59,605 nucleotides of DNA from Priapulus caudatus (taxonomy: Eukaryota; Priapulida; Priapulimorpha; Priapulimorphida; Priapulidae), in NCBI RefSeq assembly GCF_000485595.1, contig NW_014578478.1:1-59605 (forward strand), given 5' to 3'. The notes below the pieces were generated by a model. The model was not told the DNA's origin. It saw only the letters and a list, made by a program, of their open reading frames with translations, and did not search any database. Position numbers and translations under genes: made by a program. Positions 1 to 11,299 of this stretch are shown here, in pieces (position 1 is the first letter of the stretch; the number at the start of each line of letters is the position of its first letter).

Positions 1-340
1 TAATAAATACCAAAAGCTCCCTAACTGTGGGAGGGAAACCCCCTCGCCACACCATCCCCCGCACTCGTCTTGCTCCATCGCATCTCACTCTCACCTATCA
101 GCAAGTGTTGGCAGCCCCTGCAGCGTTGTTATTAAAACTATACCTCAGTTCGCGTGCGCTCAGCAGCCCAGTGAAATTTCAAAGAGCTGAACCAGAATTT
201 CAAACTAACTGCCAACGCCATGTTTCCAGTGGTGCAATGCTTTGACGGCACTCGGGAAACCTGAAACGACATAACATAACCATAGCGTTGCAAATTTGCG
301 TTGGCGCGAGCATAAATAAGCATCATATACTCGGTATATA
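1..340. other. Unassigned flank
   Basis: No gene or named repeat could be supported here. Short open frames exist on both strands but show no recognisable domain or splice context. The last 60 bases become AT-rich, leading into the fold-back element that starts at 346. Confidence 0.5.
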
Positions 341-345
341 TAATA

Positions 346-1198
346 TCAGGAAGTAAGATAATATAAGGATTATGACGTCGCAAAACAGTGTGGAATTTCA
401 ACATTTCTTGCCCTAATTTTACCGATGATATATATTACGTGCAACATCGATAAAATTACAGTACTAAATAGGCGTTGGAATCCGTCTCTAACTAAAATTT
501 ACTTTGTTTAAATACCGTCTTGCCTTTTACGGAGAATATAGCTTTGAACGTACAATGGTCATAAGTGTTTAATAAGCTGGCGCTCCAGATTGCCCAGACT
601 TCAGATAGCTTCCGAACAGTAGGTCTTACCGTGAAGGAATGGTCTTGCGTTGACCAAGAAATGGCCCCCTGTTGGGGCAGGAGTAAGATAATATAGACTC
701 CTATATTATATTCTATAATTATATCATACACACTATATATCATTATTCCCTATATATATAATATATCACGTATATATATATCCACATATATTACACACTA
801 AATATATACCACATATACATATATTTATCTATAATTAATATAAATATTTTTTCATATATTTATCTTACTCCTGCCGCGCAACAGTGGCGATTCTTGTCAA
901 CAGACAAGACCATTCCTCACAGGCTAGCCACTGTTCGGAAGCTAGTTCTGAGTCGCAATCTGAGCCGCCAAGCTTTAAGTTAAACACTATACCATGTGTG
1001 ACGTTCAAAGCATATCTCCGTAACAGCAGAGGTATTTAAACAAAGTAAGTTTCTAGTTAGAGACGGATGTCCACGCTCATTTTAGATGTAATTTTTATCG
1101 AGTTGCAGTAATAATATCACGGTAAAAATTAGGCCAAGCAAATGTTGAAATTCACATGTTTTGGACAGTCATACTCCTCTATATTATCTTACTTCCTG
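346..1198. mobile_element. Fold-back TIR element, 853 bp, TCAGGA family
   Basis: The two halves (about 346-690 and 855-1198) are imperfect inverted copies of each other, separated by about 165 bp of nearly pure A/T. The ends read TCAGGAAGTAAGATAATAT on the left and its inverted match ending CTTCCTG on the right. A direct TAATA flanks both sides (341-345 and 1199-1203), which looks like a target-site duplication. No transposase frame is seen, so it would be non-autonomous. The same TCAGGA(A)G-type end recurs at 23656, 36335, 47989 and 52687. Confidence 0.75.
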
Positions 1199-1217
1199 TA
1201 ATAATATTAGCTAATAT

Positions 1218-1420
1218 ACTATAAATATAATGCTAATAAATACGAAATCTATTTACTACCAAATTCTTATGTTTAATATACTCTCTTTGACCGCTATTAT
1301 TGCATCATACGCCATGCTGGAACATGCATTTCCAAATTGTGGCTTTCTGTGAGTTTTAGGTGTGTGTCATTCCGTTGAAGTTTTAATTTCATAAATGGTC
1401 CTGTAAATTTTTTTTGCTCA
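1218..1420. repeat. Dispersed repeat fragment shared with about 32640
   Basis: The stretch around 1225-1290 (ATAATGCTAA, then TACGAAATCTATTTACTACC) recurs almost unchanged near 32645-32700. The two copies diverge after that. Family and boundaries are unknown. Confidence 0.45.
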
Positions 1421-1734
1421 TAACCTCCCCCCCCCGAAATATGTTCGCGCGACCGGGATCATCCAAGCAGATAAATATTTTTTAAATAATTTTTATATCA
1501 ATGTTGCAATCAGACCGGTCGTCCAAGGGGTCGCACGACCGTTGCTAGGGCAAAATCACAATATTCGTTGAAATGTTGCTTTAGTAACGTTGTTATGCAA
1601 ATAAAGCTAGTGACATAGCTTGATCGTCTGCGCCACGTTGGAACCCCGCCGGTAAGAGGTAAATGGCAGCATTCCTTATGGCGTTATCGAGGAGATACGT
1701 GAAATCTAACACGCGGCCGTTTACAGATTAAGCT
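1421..1734. other. No feature seen
   Basis: A short C-run sits near 1427. Otherwise the sequence is unique-looking, without a convincing coding frame or repeat structure. Confidence 0.4.
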
Positions 1735-2300
1735 AGTATACGATATGACAATAGTCAGATGCAGCTTGTAGGAATCGCATGATGCGTGCGTTCGTGCGTC
1801 GTCCGGTCCGCGCGTGCGTCGCGTCGTCCGTCCGTGCGTCAACTAGTTGGGCACAAATGCTAACGGCTTGACGTACGGATCATGAATTCGGGACGTGGGG
1901 TGGTAATTAATCTGAAGAACGAGTTGGGATGTTGAAGCTGGGGTCAAAGTCAAAGGTCACAGAGGTGTAAAAGAAGGGGGAACATTCCCTCCTTAACTTA
2001 AGGTATAGTGGAGGAAATGGCAGAGTCGGTTGTTATAGCATCAACTGGTAGGAAAAGCCATGCCACTGTGCCGAAATTGGAGGTCAACAAGGGAGCAGAT
2101 TTTAGACATTTCTGAGACATGGTCTGACGAGCAATTTGAATAATTTTTTTTGTTTCAGGCGGTGACCTAGCATTTTATGGCTTTATTGAAAGGACCATGA
2201 AATGTACTTTCTGCTGACAATGTGCGAGTAAGGTGTCAGATAACCTTTTGACCCTCAAGAGGAAGGGTTAAACATGGATTGTTTAGGGCCTACTGTTAGA
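1735..2300 (-). repeat. Dispersed repeat with (GTCC)n block, copy 1
   Basis: Read on the minus strand, this segment follows the same order of blocks as 41440-41975. There is a GAGGGTCAAAAGGTTATC-type block, then a WGTAGAT/CATGGTCC block, a GGTCAAAG block, a run of GGAC or GTCC repeats, and finally a CTACAAGCTGCATCTGAC-type block. A third partial copy is at 45731-45900. The three copies suggest a moderately old interspersed family. No protein is encoded. Confidence 0.65.
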
Positions 2301-2877
2301 AAGAATTTGAACTGGCCGGTTTGCGTAGTATGAATCTATACAATGCCTGATGTATGAGGCTACAATGTCACAGTGAAATTTCAAAAGCTAAATTTGGTTG
2401 CAGAAGGTTTATGCTCCTAAATCGTATAATTTCTATGCATTCTGTACTGTCATGCGTTTACACTGTAACTTAATTATGGCACGGCAGTGAGCATGTGGGT
2501 GTTTGGATAGTACGGTGTAGTTTTTGGCCTCATTAATTAGTACAGTGGGCCAGCTCTCTATATCAGCCTGATAGGCTTGCGTAGGTAAAATAGATGAGTG
2601 TTACGCAATTCTGTCTTGCAAATAGTTGTTGCTATACCACGTACGATGGACTTCCATCTTTAATCTTAAGACAATTCAAACGTACGCGCCATCTCGTGGG
2701 CAACTTTCATAACGCGATGCCAAACGAACAATTTCTCGAGAAGGTTCCTGATACATCCCAGTGTTTCGAATAAGGGCTATCCGTTTGCCGTACTTGTCGA
2801 TTTCCATGGAGGACAAGTAGATCTGTCGGTAGCTTGTCGGCGCCGACAAGCAGCTTTTTAGAGCAATTTTCAGAGAG
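2301..2877. other. No feature seen
   Basis: No splice-supported coding segment, TIR pair or tandem array was recognised between the dispersed repeat and the GA tract. Confidence 0.4.
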
Positions 2878-2933
2878 GGCAAGAGAGAGAGAGAGAGAGA
2901 GGAAGAGAGAGAGAGAGTAATAGAGTGAGAGCG

Positions 2934-2995
<62 letters not shown>

Positions 2996-3262
2996 AGAGA
3001 GAGCGCGCGAAAGAGTGAGAGAGAAAGAGAGAGAGAGAGCGAGAGAGAAAGATAGAGAAAGACAAGACAAAGAAAATAGAGAGACAACGAAGGAAGAAGT
3101 GAGTGTGAGCGAGCGAGGAGAGAGGGAGAGAGAGAGATTGTGAAGGGAAGAGAGAGCAAGAAGAGAGAGGTGAGAGAGAGAGAGAAGAGGAGAGAGAGAG
3201 AGAGAGTGCGAAGGAACAGAGAGAGAGCAAGAGCGAGAGAGCGAAAGAGAAGAATGAGAGAG
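2878..3262. repeat. (GA)n microsatellite, about 385 bp
   Basis: The + strand is a nearly continuous purine tract of GA dinucleotides with scattered substitutions. The long Ser/Leu-rich and Arg/Glu-rich open frames across it on both strands are by-products of the repeat and should not be read as genes. Confidence 0.95.
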
Positions 3263-3493
3263 ACAAGCGAGGGAGAGCGAACGCGGCGAGGAGGGGCTAC
3301 TTGATTCGTTTGCCAGTGAGTTTAGCATCAGAACACCTGCCGTCAGGTGAGCGCTGTTGCTCTGCGGCACTTGTATAGAATTATTGGGCATTATTATTAT
3401 ATATAGATAATAGAGCTGAAGCCGAAGGGTCGTTGTCATATATCATATATGTAGTACCCGAGCCGAGGTGTCAGCGAGTATGTCGCCTACGCC

Positions 3494-3549
3494 TACTCCC
3501 TAACCCTAACCGGGTAACCCTAACCGGGTAACCCTAACCGGGTAACCCT
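3494..3549. repeat. Telomere-like repeats, left part
   Basis: CCCTAA units and CCCTAACCGGGTAA variants end exactly where the gypsy LTR begins at 3550. The array continues at 13008, beyond the other LTR, so the gypsy inserted into it. Confidence 0.9.
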
Positions 3550-3614
3550 TGTTATGTTTGATGCTCACACATGTGCAAAGTCAACGCAGATATCTTTTTA
3601 GAATAACTCGTTTT
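3550..3614 (-). repeat. Truncated 3' LTR of gypsy 1
   Basis: It matches the first about 65 bp of the 147-bp LTR and then passes directly into integrase coding sequence. The rest of the LTR and the end of pol were therefore lost in a deletion. Confidence 0.85.
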
Positions 3615-4276
3615 TAACTATAGCAGGTTCCCATCTCTTTGTCACTGGGTGCTGTATCCTAGCACTTTGTTCAGCTTGTAGTTCAGGTAATGGTTTTGTA
3701 TGAGCATCATACCGAGCCTGTGATCTATCTTGCTTGTTTCTCATTCCTTCCTGTACTTCTTCGTCCTTCGCAGTCATGTTAACCATAGGTAAGTTTGACT
3801 GTATCTTACGGTTGAATAACAGCTCGGCTGGTGATGGTATTCTTGCACTCGGTGGCGTAGTACGAATACACAGCAATGCTAGCTCGGGATCCTGTCCAGA
3901 TTCTCGAGCTTTTTCTAGCGTCTTGTTTATAACACCGATGTATCTTTTCGCCTATCCTTTTCGCCTGGGGATAGTTTGGGCTGCTAGTTACATGCTTGAA
4001 CCCATACTCTTCTGCGAATTTTGCAAATTCACTGCTGCTATACTGCGGCCCATTGTCAGATATGATTGTCTCTGGGATTCCATACTCTGCTAGGATTCCT
4101 CTCAAGCTTTAAATCACACCTGCTGATGTTACGGTTGATAGCTTCCTTACAATTGGGAATGAGCTATGGTAGTCTACCACAATGAGGTAATGCGCCTGAT
4201 TCCACACGAATAAGTCCGAACCAATCATTTGCCATGGTCTCTGCGCTTCAATGTGTATCATTGGCTCCGGTGCCTG
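3598..4276 (-). pseudogene. Gypsy 1 integrase catalytic core and C-terminus
   Basis: The minus strand shows the retroviral-type integrase core. The first acidic block is WQMIGSDLFVW, the second is ETIISDNGPQYSSSEF, and the NYPQAKRIGEK stretch carries the third acidic residue region. A C-terminal segment with LLFNRKIQSNLP follows. Frames shift near 4105 and 3810, so it is non-functional. Confidence 0.88.
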
Positions 4277-4760
4277 TGTAGGGTTGAATATACGCTTGTA
4301 GACGGTAGACGTAGATAGTAGACACAACGAGTGAAGTAAACGGCAAACAGTACTGATATAGATTTATTATAAGCACAGAACAGTGACAGTGTACACATAC
4401 CAACTCCTAGCCGGGGTCTCTCCCGTTTCTCTAAAACTGCTCTCTTTTAAGCTGTGAACGCGTGCTCCGCGTTCTACTGGTTTTCCTGATTTATGGCCTG
4501 GCTAGTGGTTGCAAGGACGGCTGGGGCCGGACGATTCATTGTTTGGAGTTCGATGCCTCCTTGACCAGTTCTCGGACTGTCATAAAACTCGCTTACTGAT
4601 TGCCCGTTTGATGCCTTCGGCCCTGTTCTAATGTCGGGCGCGGCTGTCGCCGTGCCGTGAGAACAGGCCGTTCATTCTAAATATGTCGTATGCAATCTGT
4701 TGCACGTCCCTGAACGGTGGTATTCGCCGCGTTCCCACGGTGCGACATTTCTGCATTACA
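4277..4760 (-). repeat. 3' LTR of nested LTR element
   Basis: The 484-bp LTR matches 7465-7948 with only a few substitutions, so the insertion is fairly recent compared with the decayed host gypsy. Confidence 0.93.
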
Positions 4761-5130
4761 TTTCACCCTGCCCCAAAAATTTAATCCAGTCTCCTGGCTG
4801 GAGAAAGTTATTTTTACGGAAAATTACCGAGAAAAAAAAACTTGCTGTACTATCGTCGTGATAGGTTTTGCTTGCAATTTTAGCCGTTTAGGTGTATAAT
4901 CTTACCCTAGTGTTTCTTGTAACTGCCACCGCGTAACATGCCAACTAATAATAATTATAATACAATTCGACTTAATTGGGTTCTAATACAATTCAAATAC
5001 CATTTAACTCGATTCGATTCAATGACAATATAATGCTAAATACAATTTTAACTGAATTCAATGAAATGACAATATAATCCAAACCCTCGTATATAATACC
5101 CCCCCCCCCCCATAACACTCGTATGTCGTC

Positions 5131-5284
5131 CCGTCACCAATCGCGTAATATACTGCGCCTTACAATTTTTAGAATGTACGATTATATTCGTACGTCAAAC
5201 CGTCACCAATCGCGTAATATACTGCGCCTTACAATTTTTAGAATGTACGATTATATTCGTACGTCAAACCGTCACCAATCGCGT
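5131..5284. repeat. 69-bp tandem repeat, 2.2 units
   Basis: Units start at 5131, 5200 and 5269 with CCGTCACCAATCGCG and are identical over the full period. The array lies inside the nested LTR element. Confidence 0.95.
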
Positions 5285-6052
5285 ATCGCGTAATATAGAC
5301 TGCATAATATGTAAAAAAATGGCGTATACTATTAACAGATACGTACAAACGTTATAGTTCGCGTCCGAAATTATTATAGATTCTGGTTATAATGTTATTT
5401 TAACTGCGTGGATCAAAACTCAAATTCGCGCAAAAGGTTATAACTTTCATGTAAAAATTATATTCGGCCTTTGTGCTGTGATCTTCGCGTACTGCCGTGC
5501 ACAACAATAACGTGAGAACCACATGCGAAAAAACAAACAAAAAATGATAGTAAGAGGATTTAAAAAAAATAGTTTACATGAAATACATTTTATCTTGTAA
5601 TTTTAAAACGGAGAAATACTCGTTTGTTTATTTCGGTACTACTGCCAGAACCCGTAGTCTGTGGGGAAAAGAGAAGAAGGAACAGTTTGCCCTTACCTAC
5701 TTGATAACCCCGCCTAATGGCGAAGCCATGCAAACCAGCGACCAACAAACCAACTTAGTAGCCATCCAAGTAGGCCTCCTGCAACCCGATGTCGTTTGCG
5801 TCCGACCTCGGCGAAGGGGTCCCCATGGGGTGGCGGCCGTGGAGTCGGTTGTGGCAACGGTGACAACTATACCAGAGTACACTGCAGCATGCGTTGGTGC
5901 AATACCTCGAGACGCCGCACGTTTTCTGGGTATTTGTCGTCTGGATCGCATGCTCGTAACCAGATATAATACCTCTCTATCAAATAGCTCTGCTCGTCTT
6001 GAGAAAAAAAACCTCCTTTTCTCACTTCAGAGAAATTAATGCCTGGTAGGCG

Positions 6053-6164
6053 GTGAAACATACCTACATACATACATACATTCATACATTCAGATAGGCT
6101 GTGAAACATACCTACATACATACATACATTCATACATTCAGATAGGCTGTGAAACATACCTACG
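6053..6164. repeat. 48-bp tandem repeat, about 2.3 units
   Basis: Units start at 6053, 6101 and 6149 with GTGAAACATACCTAC and contain CATA and CATT runs. The array lies inside the nested LTR element. Confidence 0.95.
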
Positions 6165-7464
6165 TCGGCTTTCATTATTATAAATTTGTTCCATGTTTCA
6201 CATCGAAATAACATAACAAACACTTTTGGGAATAAACAGGTAGATGGTGGAATGAGTGGGTGGGTGGGATGGCGGTTAGGTGTTTTGGGCCCTAAAGGGG
6301 TACATTCCCAGTGGATCTTACACTGTAATGAGAGTGACAATTTATCTCTAACATGGGTGACATTTTAAACCCTGTATATAAGAATAAACTAGCCACGTAG
6401 GTGCCCTCAATGGTTAGAATTGAATGGCTTGCCGAGTTGATCTCGCTGTTTCTACACTTATAGCCCCGGGCCCTGCCGACCTCGTTACAGTACCGTTGTT
6501 TCGAAATGCTATCGCTGTCGTGCCACTTTTACTTTCGTTGACCATTCACAGCGATTCTAGGGGAGTACCATGTCCCCTCTCGTACATTAAAACTGGTGCG
6601 TCTAACTAGCACCTCGACTCGTTCTCTTACGACTATATGCGTTGAGTCATCATGGCTTTTATATCAGCCAACCTTGCCTTCTACGGCAAGTGGATGCGTA
6701 TACACCTGGCGCATTCTTAAAGTTCTACACCGACTGGTACTATTCTACGTATTTACGTAAGAATTCGGGCATTGTACGACACAGTTTATGAAACTCGTTA
6801 AGCCAGGGTGTGGTGGTGGGGTGGTGGTGGAAAGTTATAGGTAGGAAAAGTGCTTTAATTAGTATTTCGCTAACACTCTTGTGTATTATAAAACATGTGG
6901 TTTGAAAACTATTTTCCAGTTTAATTACGAAAATTGAGAATAGCCGCCGACACTAGATTGCTTCACTCACCCGTGATACGTATTGCAATGTCGTTCATCC
7001 ATTGCGCTCTTTCTTGCTTGGTCGCCCGCGGTAGACTCCTTATGCAGCTGATATCTCGGGTGCTGTCTCGGCTGCAGTGATCTGTGACATGTTGTACTAA
7101 TGCATTGTTCCGTGCGTTATCCGGCGATCTGGAGATTTGCTGAATCTCGGGTGCTGTTCCTCGCGTCGTCGATAACCAGGTGGTACAAGATAAGTTCTGG
7201 CTTATGTGCGCTTTTAGCGGCGACATCATTGTTCGAAGGCATTTTCATACGCAATGCTCGTCTGGCGGAAACGGCAACACTTCATTCTAACGTCACAATA
7301 GTCCAATAGTCATAGGTTTTTGTCTTTTTTCTTCCTCTTCTTCTTCTTCATCGTTCCAGCTGTCTTCACTCAATGTTTCTCTCGCCTTTCGTGCATCGTA
7401 GTGGTAGCACTTTGCGTTGTGTCGCAAAGGGAGACGAAGATTCTTTTGGTCAAACGGCGCCAAA

Positions 7465-7948
7465 TGTAGGGTTGAATATATGCTTGTAGACGGTAGACGT
7501 AGATAGTAGACACAACGAGTGAAGTAAACGGCAAACAGTACTGATATAGATTTATTATAAGCACAGAACAGTGACAGTGTACACATACCAACTCCTAGCC
7601 GGGGTCTCTCCCGTTTCTCTAAAACTGCTCTCTTTTAAGCTGTGAACGCGTGCTCCGCTTTCTACTGGTTTTCCTGATTTATGGCCTGGCTAGTGGTTGC
7701 AAGGACGGCTGGGGCCGGACGATTTATTGTTTGGAGTTCGATGCCTCCTTGACCAGTTCTCGGACTGTCATAAAACTCGCTTACTGATTGCCCGTTTGAT
7801 GCCTTCGGCCCTGTTCTAATGTCGGGCGCGGCTGTCGCCGTGCCGTGAGAACAGGCCGTTCATTCTAAATATGTCGTACGCAATCTGTTGCACGTCCCTG
7901 AACGGTGGTATTCGCCGCGTTCCCACGGTGCGACATTTCTGCATTACA
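7465..7948 (-). repeat. 5' LTR of nested LTR element
   Basis: It is the same length as its partner. Next to it on the inner side (about 7448-7462) the minus strand reads TGGCGCCGTTTGACC, a plausible tRNA primer-binding site two bases from the LTR. Confidence 0.9.
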
Positions 7949-8364
7949 CCTGTGATATCTGGTTTCTTTGACACGCAGCGCACTCCTTCACCATCTTTTC
8001 GATGTCAGCATTAATTCCACACCAGAAAACCGTTGCTCTGGCTCTCAGTCGACACTTCTCAACCCCTTGATGTCCTGCGTGTATCTTCTTCATCACATCC
8101 TCCTGCATCTTCTTAGGGACGATAACTCTTTTTTAACAAGAATGCCGTTATAGATGCTAATTTAATCTCGATAGTTCCAATACTCGTGTATTGCCTTTGG
8201 ACAGTTCTTCCGTAGATCTGGCCAACCTGTCATAACTATCTCCTTGAAAGTTGTAAGGACAGTGTCTTCACTGGTCATCTGCTTGATTTGCTGCAACCGT
8301 GTTTGTACTACGTTTACCATCTCATGCACTATAACATCCATGTCAGGGATTGCTCTCCCTGTGA
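7949..8364 (-). pseudogene. Gypsy 1 integrase N-terminal zinc-binding region
   Basis: Across several frames the minus strand shows KIHAGHQGVEKC and later ECAACQRNQ. These are the paired histidines and cysteines of the HHCC integrase zinc finger. The frame breaks near 8110-8160, and at 7949 it meets the nested LTR element. Integrase continues at 4276. Confidence 0.75.
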
Positions 8365-9084
8365 TCAGAACTCTCGATAATGCATCAGCAATTGGTATGT
8401 TTTTTTTCCTGGTACATACGTAACCTTGAAATCATACCTCTGCACACGTAATAGCATACGCATTAGTCTTGATGGTGCACTTGACAGGCTCTTGTTTGCA
8501 ATACTCTGTAATGGCTTGTGACCGGATTCTACCATCACATGTCTACCATATATGTAGTAGTGAAAACGCTCCAGTCCAAACACTACAGCGAGCATTTCTC
8601 TTTCAATGTTAGCATAGTTGCTTTCCGTTTCTGTCAAGCTTTTACTAGCATATGCAACTGGTCGTCCGCCCTGCAGTAGTGTAGCTCCAACTCCCCGTTT
8701 GCTGGCATCTGTCTGTACAGTCACCGGCTTCGATGGGTCGAAATATGCTAGCACCTTTGATGAGCTAATGGCCAGCTTCAACTGATTGAGTGCTGCCTGG
8801 TGTTCATGGCTCCAGATGAAATCCACATCCTTTTTCGTAAGGTCTCTGAGCGGTGCCGTGATCGTGGCTAACTTCGGCGTGTACCTTTCCAGGTAGTTTG
8901 CTAAACCAATTATAGATTGTAGCTCGCTGGCAGATTGCGGCGATGGCATATCTGTTACAGCAGCTATCTTGTCAGGGTCTGGCTCTAGACCTTTGTCAGT
9001 GAGATAGTTGCCAAAGAACTTAATCCTTTGCTTTTTTATCACACACTTACTTGGATTCAACTTTAGCCCTACTTCCCGTGTTCG
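8365..9084 (-). pseudogene. Gypsy 1 reverse transcriptase C-terminus and RNase H
   Basis: The frame contains the reverse transcriptase thumb block (GLKLNPSKC, FFGNYLTDKG). An RNase H domain follows with VQTDASKRGVGATLLQ, where the first aspartate is catalytic, and IEREMLAVVFGLERFHYYIYG. The usual HKPL block is present but the preceding TD is changed to ES, one sign of decay. A stop ends the frame near 8365. Confidence 0.9.
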
Positions 9085-9092
9085 CTCTAGAA

Positions 9093-9617
9093 CAGCGCTT
9101 CTCAACCGGTGGGCCGCAAAGCTTTCTCTGGTGGGCCGCGAACTCGGCCAGAAAAAAAAATTAAAAAAAGAGAACTTTCTACGGACAGTACTCTGAAGCT
9201 TCAGCTTGCACAGAAAGACCTTCCTTCATTCTGGATACTTGCAAGCAATAAATACCCTTTACTGTCAAAGCGTGCCATCAAATTGTTGTTACCATTCACT
9301 ACAACCTATCTTTGTGAGTCTGGCTTCTCCACTGTAACTGTGACAAAATCAAAAGCACGAAACAGTCTCAAAGCAGACACTCTTAATGCCACATTGCGTG
9401 TGAGCCTGTCCCCCCATCAAACCACGACTTGATCTTATTATTTCCAAGAAGCAAGCTCAAGTGTCTCATTGAAGGTATGCAGGATGAGTTTTAATCAGTT
9501 TTAGTAAAAATTGTTAAATTTCAATGTCATTTTTCTTTTCTCATTTATGGTGGTGGGCCGCGAAAAAATTTCAACAGTCTAAGTGGGCCACACGTTTAAA
9601 AAGGTTGAGAAGCACTG
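9093..9617 (+). mobile_element. hAT transposon derivative, 525 bp
   Basis: The ends are CAGCGCTTCTCAACC and GGTTGAGAAGCACTG. The flanks are a perfect 8-bp duplication CTCTAGAA (9085-9092 and 9618-9625), matching the nTCTAGAn target preference of hAT elements. It interrupts the gypsy 1 reverse transcriptase. Confidence 0.95.
9109..9432 (+). pseudogene. Remnant of hAT transposase C-terminal dimerisation domain
   Basis: A 107-codon frame contains LLLPFTTTYLCESGFSTV followed by KSKARNSLKADTLNATLRV. This is the hAT C-terminal dimerisation signature found in ZBED/SCAND3-type transposases. All catalytic regions are missing, so the element is an internally deleted, non-autonomous derivative. Confidence 0.85.
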
Positions 9618-9625
9618 CTCTAGAA

Positions 9626-10424
9626 CCTTGACGAGATTTGCATTGTGCTCGGCATCGTTGGCACCAAATACCACTATGTCATCAGCAATGCCTACTACAC
9701 CCGGTATGTTCTCAAAGGTCTGGTCAACTTTCTTCTGGAAAACGTCTTGGGCTGAGACAATACCGAATGGTAATCTTTTGAAACAATATCGCCCAAAAGG
9801 TGTGTTGAACGTTGTGAGCAATCTTGATTCGCTGCTGAGTTTTACATTCCAATAACCCGATCGGGCATCTAACATGCTAAACACCTTAGCACCTGTAAGC
9901 TTCGGTAATACATCGTCCAAGGTTGGTGTGTAATGATGCTCTCTCTCGATCGCCTTGTTGAGTTGCCGCGGGTCAAGACATATCCTCAAATCACTGTGCG
10001 GTTTCGTGACACGCACTAGACCATTCACCCAGTCTGTTGGTACATCTACCACTTCGATAATGTCTAGGTCTAACATGCGCTGTAACTCCTGCTTAAGCGG
10101 TTGTTTCAACGATTCTGGAACACGTCGCGGTGGCTGTATGACTGGTTCTGCATCCGTACGTACCCAAATGTGGTATTCTCCTGGAAACAGTCCTATTCCT
10201 TGGAAACAATCTGGATATAGCTTAATCATGTCTTCTTTTGGATTAGTGGCGATCGTCACGCTCGCCTTTTCCTTGGCTGTATCATATTCCCTTTTCACAG
10301 CCGAGATTTCACTGCTCTCGTGGCAACCTGAGCATGCGGACTTCTTTGCACAGTTCAGTGTTATCAGCCCTAATGCTATAGACGAGCGCAGTCCTAGCAT
10401 CGTGTATCCTTGTGCCTCTGGCAC
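9626..10424 (-). pseudogene. Gypsy 1 reverse transcriptase, N-terminal part
   Basis: The frame carries standard Ty3/gypsy reverse transcriptase blocks. These include DLRICLDPRQLNKAI, the palm aspartate in FSMLDARSGYWNVKL, the RLPFGIVSAQDVFQ block and the catalytic GIADD box near the end. The frame is cut at 9626 by the hAT insertion and continues at 9084 without loss, apart from the duplicated target site. Confidence 0.92.
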
Positions 10425-10437
10425 ATGAAAACTTAGG

Positions 10438-11299
10438 TCAAATTGTCATGCGTTCTGCCCCTATGGTGACAGCGTACTTTGAGTGTGCCATACTGCTTGA
10501 TCTGCGATCCACCATATGCATACATAGTTTCACTGTCGAGTGTTTCACGGCTGTTGGTCTCCCGTGTTGATCTGTTCCGTCTGGGTATACCTGTCTGTAT
10601 ACATGTACTGGCATTACGTTGGTCTGAGCACCACTGTCTATTTTGCATTTTACACTGTAGTTGCGTTTATTGTCGGTTCTGACAATTATGTTGGCGAATG
10701 CCTGATCTTTTGGCCCATCCTTGTATATAGTCTCGATCTCTACTGGATCCAAAAGAAAACCGTCTAACTGCTCAGTGACGTCATGCACCTGTCCACTATC
10801 AGTGTAATGTTTAGTCTGGCTTCTCGGTAAGATTCGCTCACTATACGGTCTTGATCTGCTTGTGGCCCCTGTTGCGGCCTGTTGTGCTTTCTTTCTAGCA
10901 ATGCAAACTCTGGCCCAGTGCCCAACTTTATGACAAAAGTTGCACTGTGAGCTAACAGCAGGACACTTGCTGTCACGTGCATGTGCTTCATCACAGTTCC
11001 AGCACCCCTTATTTGGCATGTCAACATGAGCAGACTTGTTATTCATTCTAGGCTTTGTATCGCCTGCACGTTTACTTATAACTTTATTATTTAGGTCGTG
11101 CACCCTCATTGCACCTTGTATCTCACTCATTTAGTTGATTGTTGCCTCATAGCCTCTTACCATGGCTATTGTCTGGTCAAGTGATAAAGTACTGTCTCTT
11201 GCAATTAATTTCCTCTGAATGTCTTTGCTGTGCACACATGCTTTGCTGCTATTAGAGTGTCTAACAGTTGTTTGTCTGTGTTGGTGCAGGCTTTCATTT
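10438..11299 (-). pseudogene. Gypsy 1 gag C-terminus, zinc knuckles and protease
   Basis: The frame contains a Gag segment with LLDTLIAAKHVCTAKTFRG, then two cysteine clusters (CWNCDEAHARDSKC and CNFCHKVGHWARVC) typical of nucleocapsid zinc knuckles. A retropepsin-type active site follows in CKIDSGAQTNVMPV, where DSGA holds the catalytic aspartate. An in-frame stop lies near 11131, between the Gag part and the knuckles. Confidence 0.85.

Larger units (their letters stand above)
4277..7948 (-). mobile_element. Non-autonomous LTR element nested in gypsy 1 integrase
   Basis: Two 484-bp LTRs (4277-4760 and 7465-7948) are nearly identical, begin TGTAGGG and end CATTACA as read on +. The 4-bp flank CCTG is duplicated (4273-4276 and 7949-7952), and host integrase coding resumes across it. 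A purine-rich tract next to 4761 and a TGGCGCCG-type primer-binding site next to 7464 place the element on the minus strand. The 2.7-kb interior has no recognisable reverse transcriptase or integrase and carries two minisatellites. It therefore looks like a non-coding LTR element that relied on another element's proteins. Confidence 0.85.

Noticed and set aside
2676-3439. Long open frames rich in Ser/Leu or Arg/Glu
   Set aside because: They lie on a (GA)n microsatellite and are open on several frames because the repeat lacks stops.
3494-3549. Possible chromosome end
   Set aside because: The telomere-like units are degenerate, short, inside a TIR element and continue beyond the gypsy at 13008.
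5578-6340. Overlapping 153- and 157-codon frames on opposite strands
   Set aside because: They lie inside a non-coding LTR element, partly on a 48-bp minisatellite, and show no known domain.
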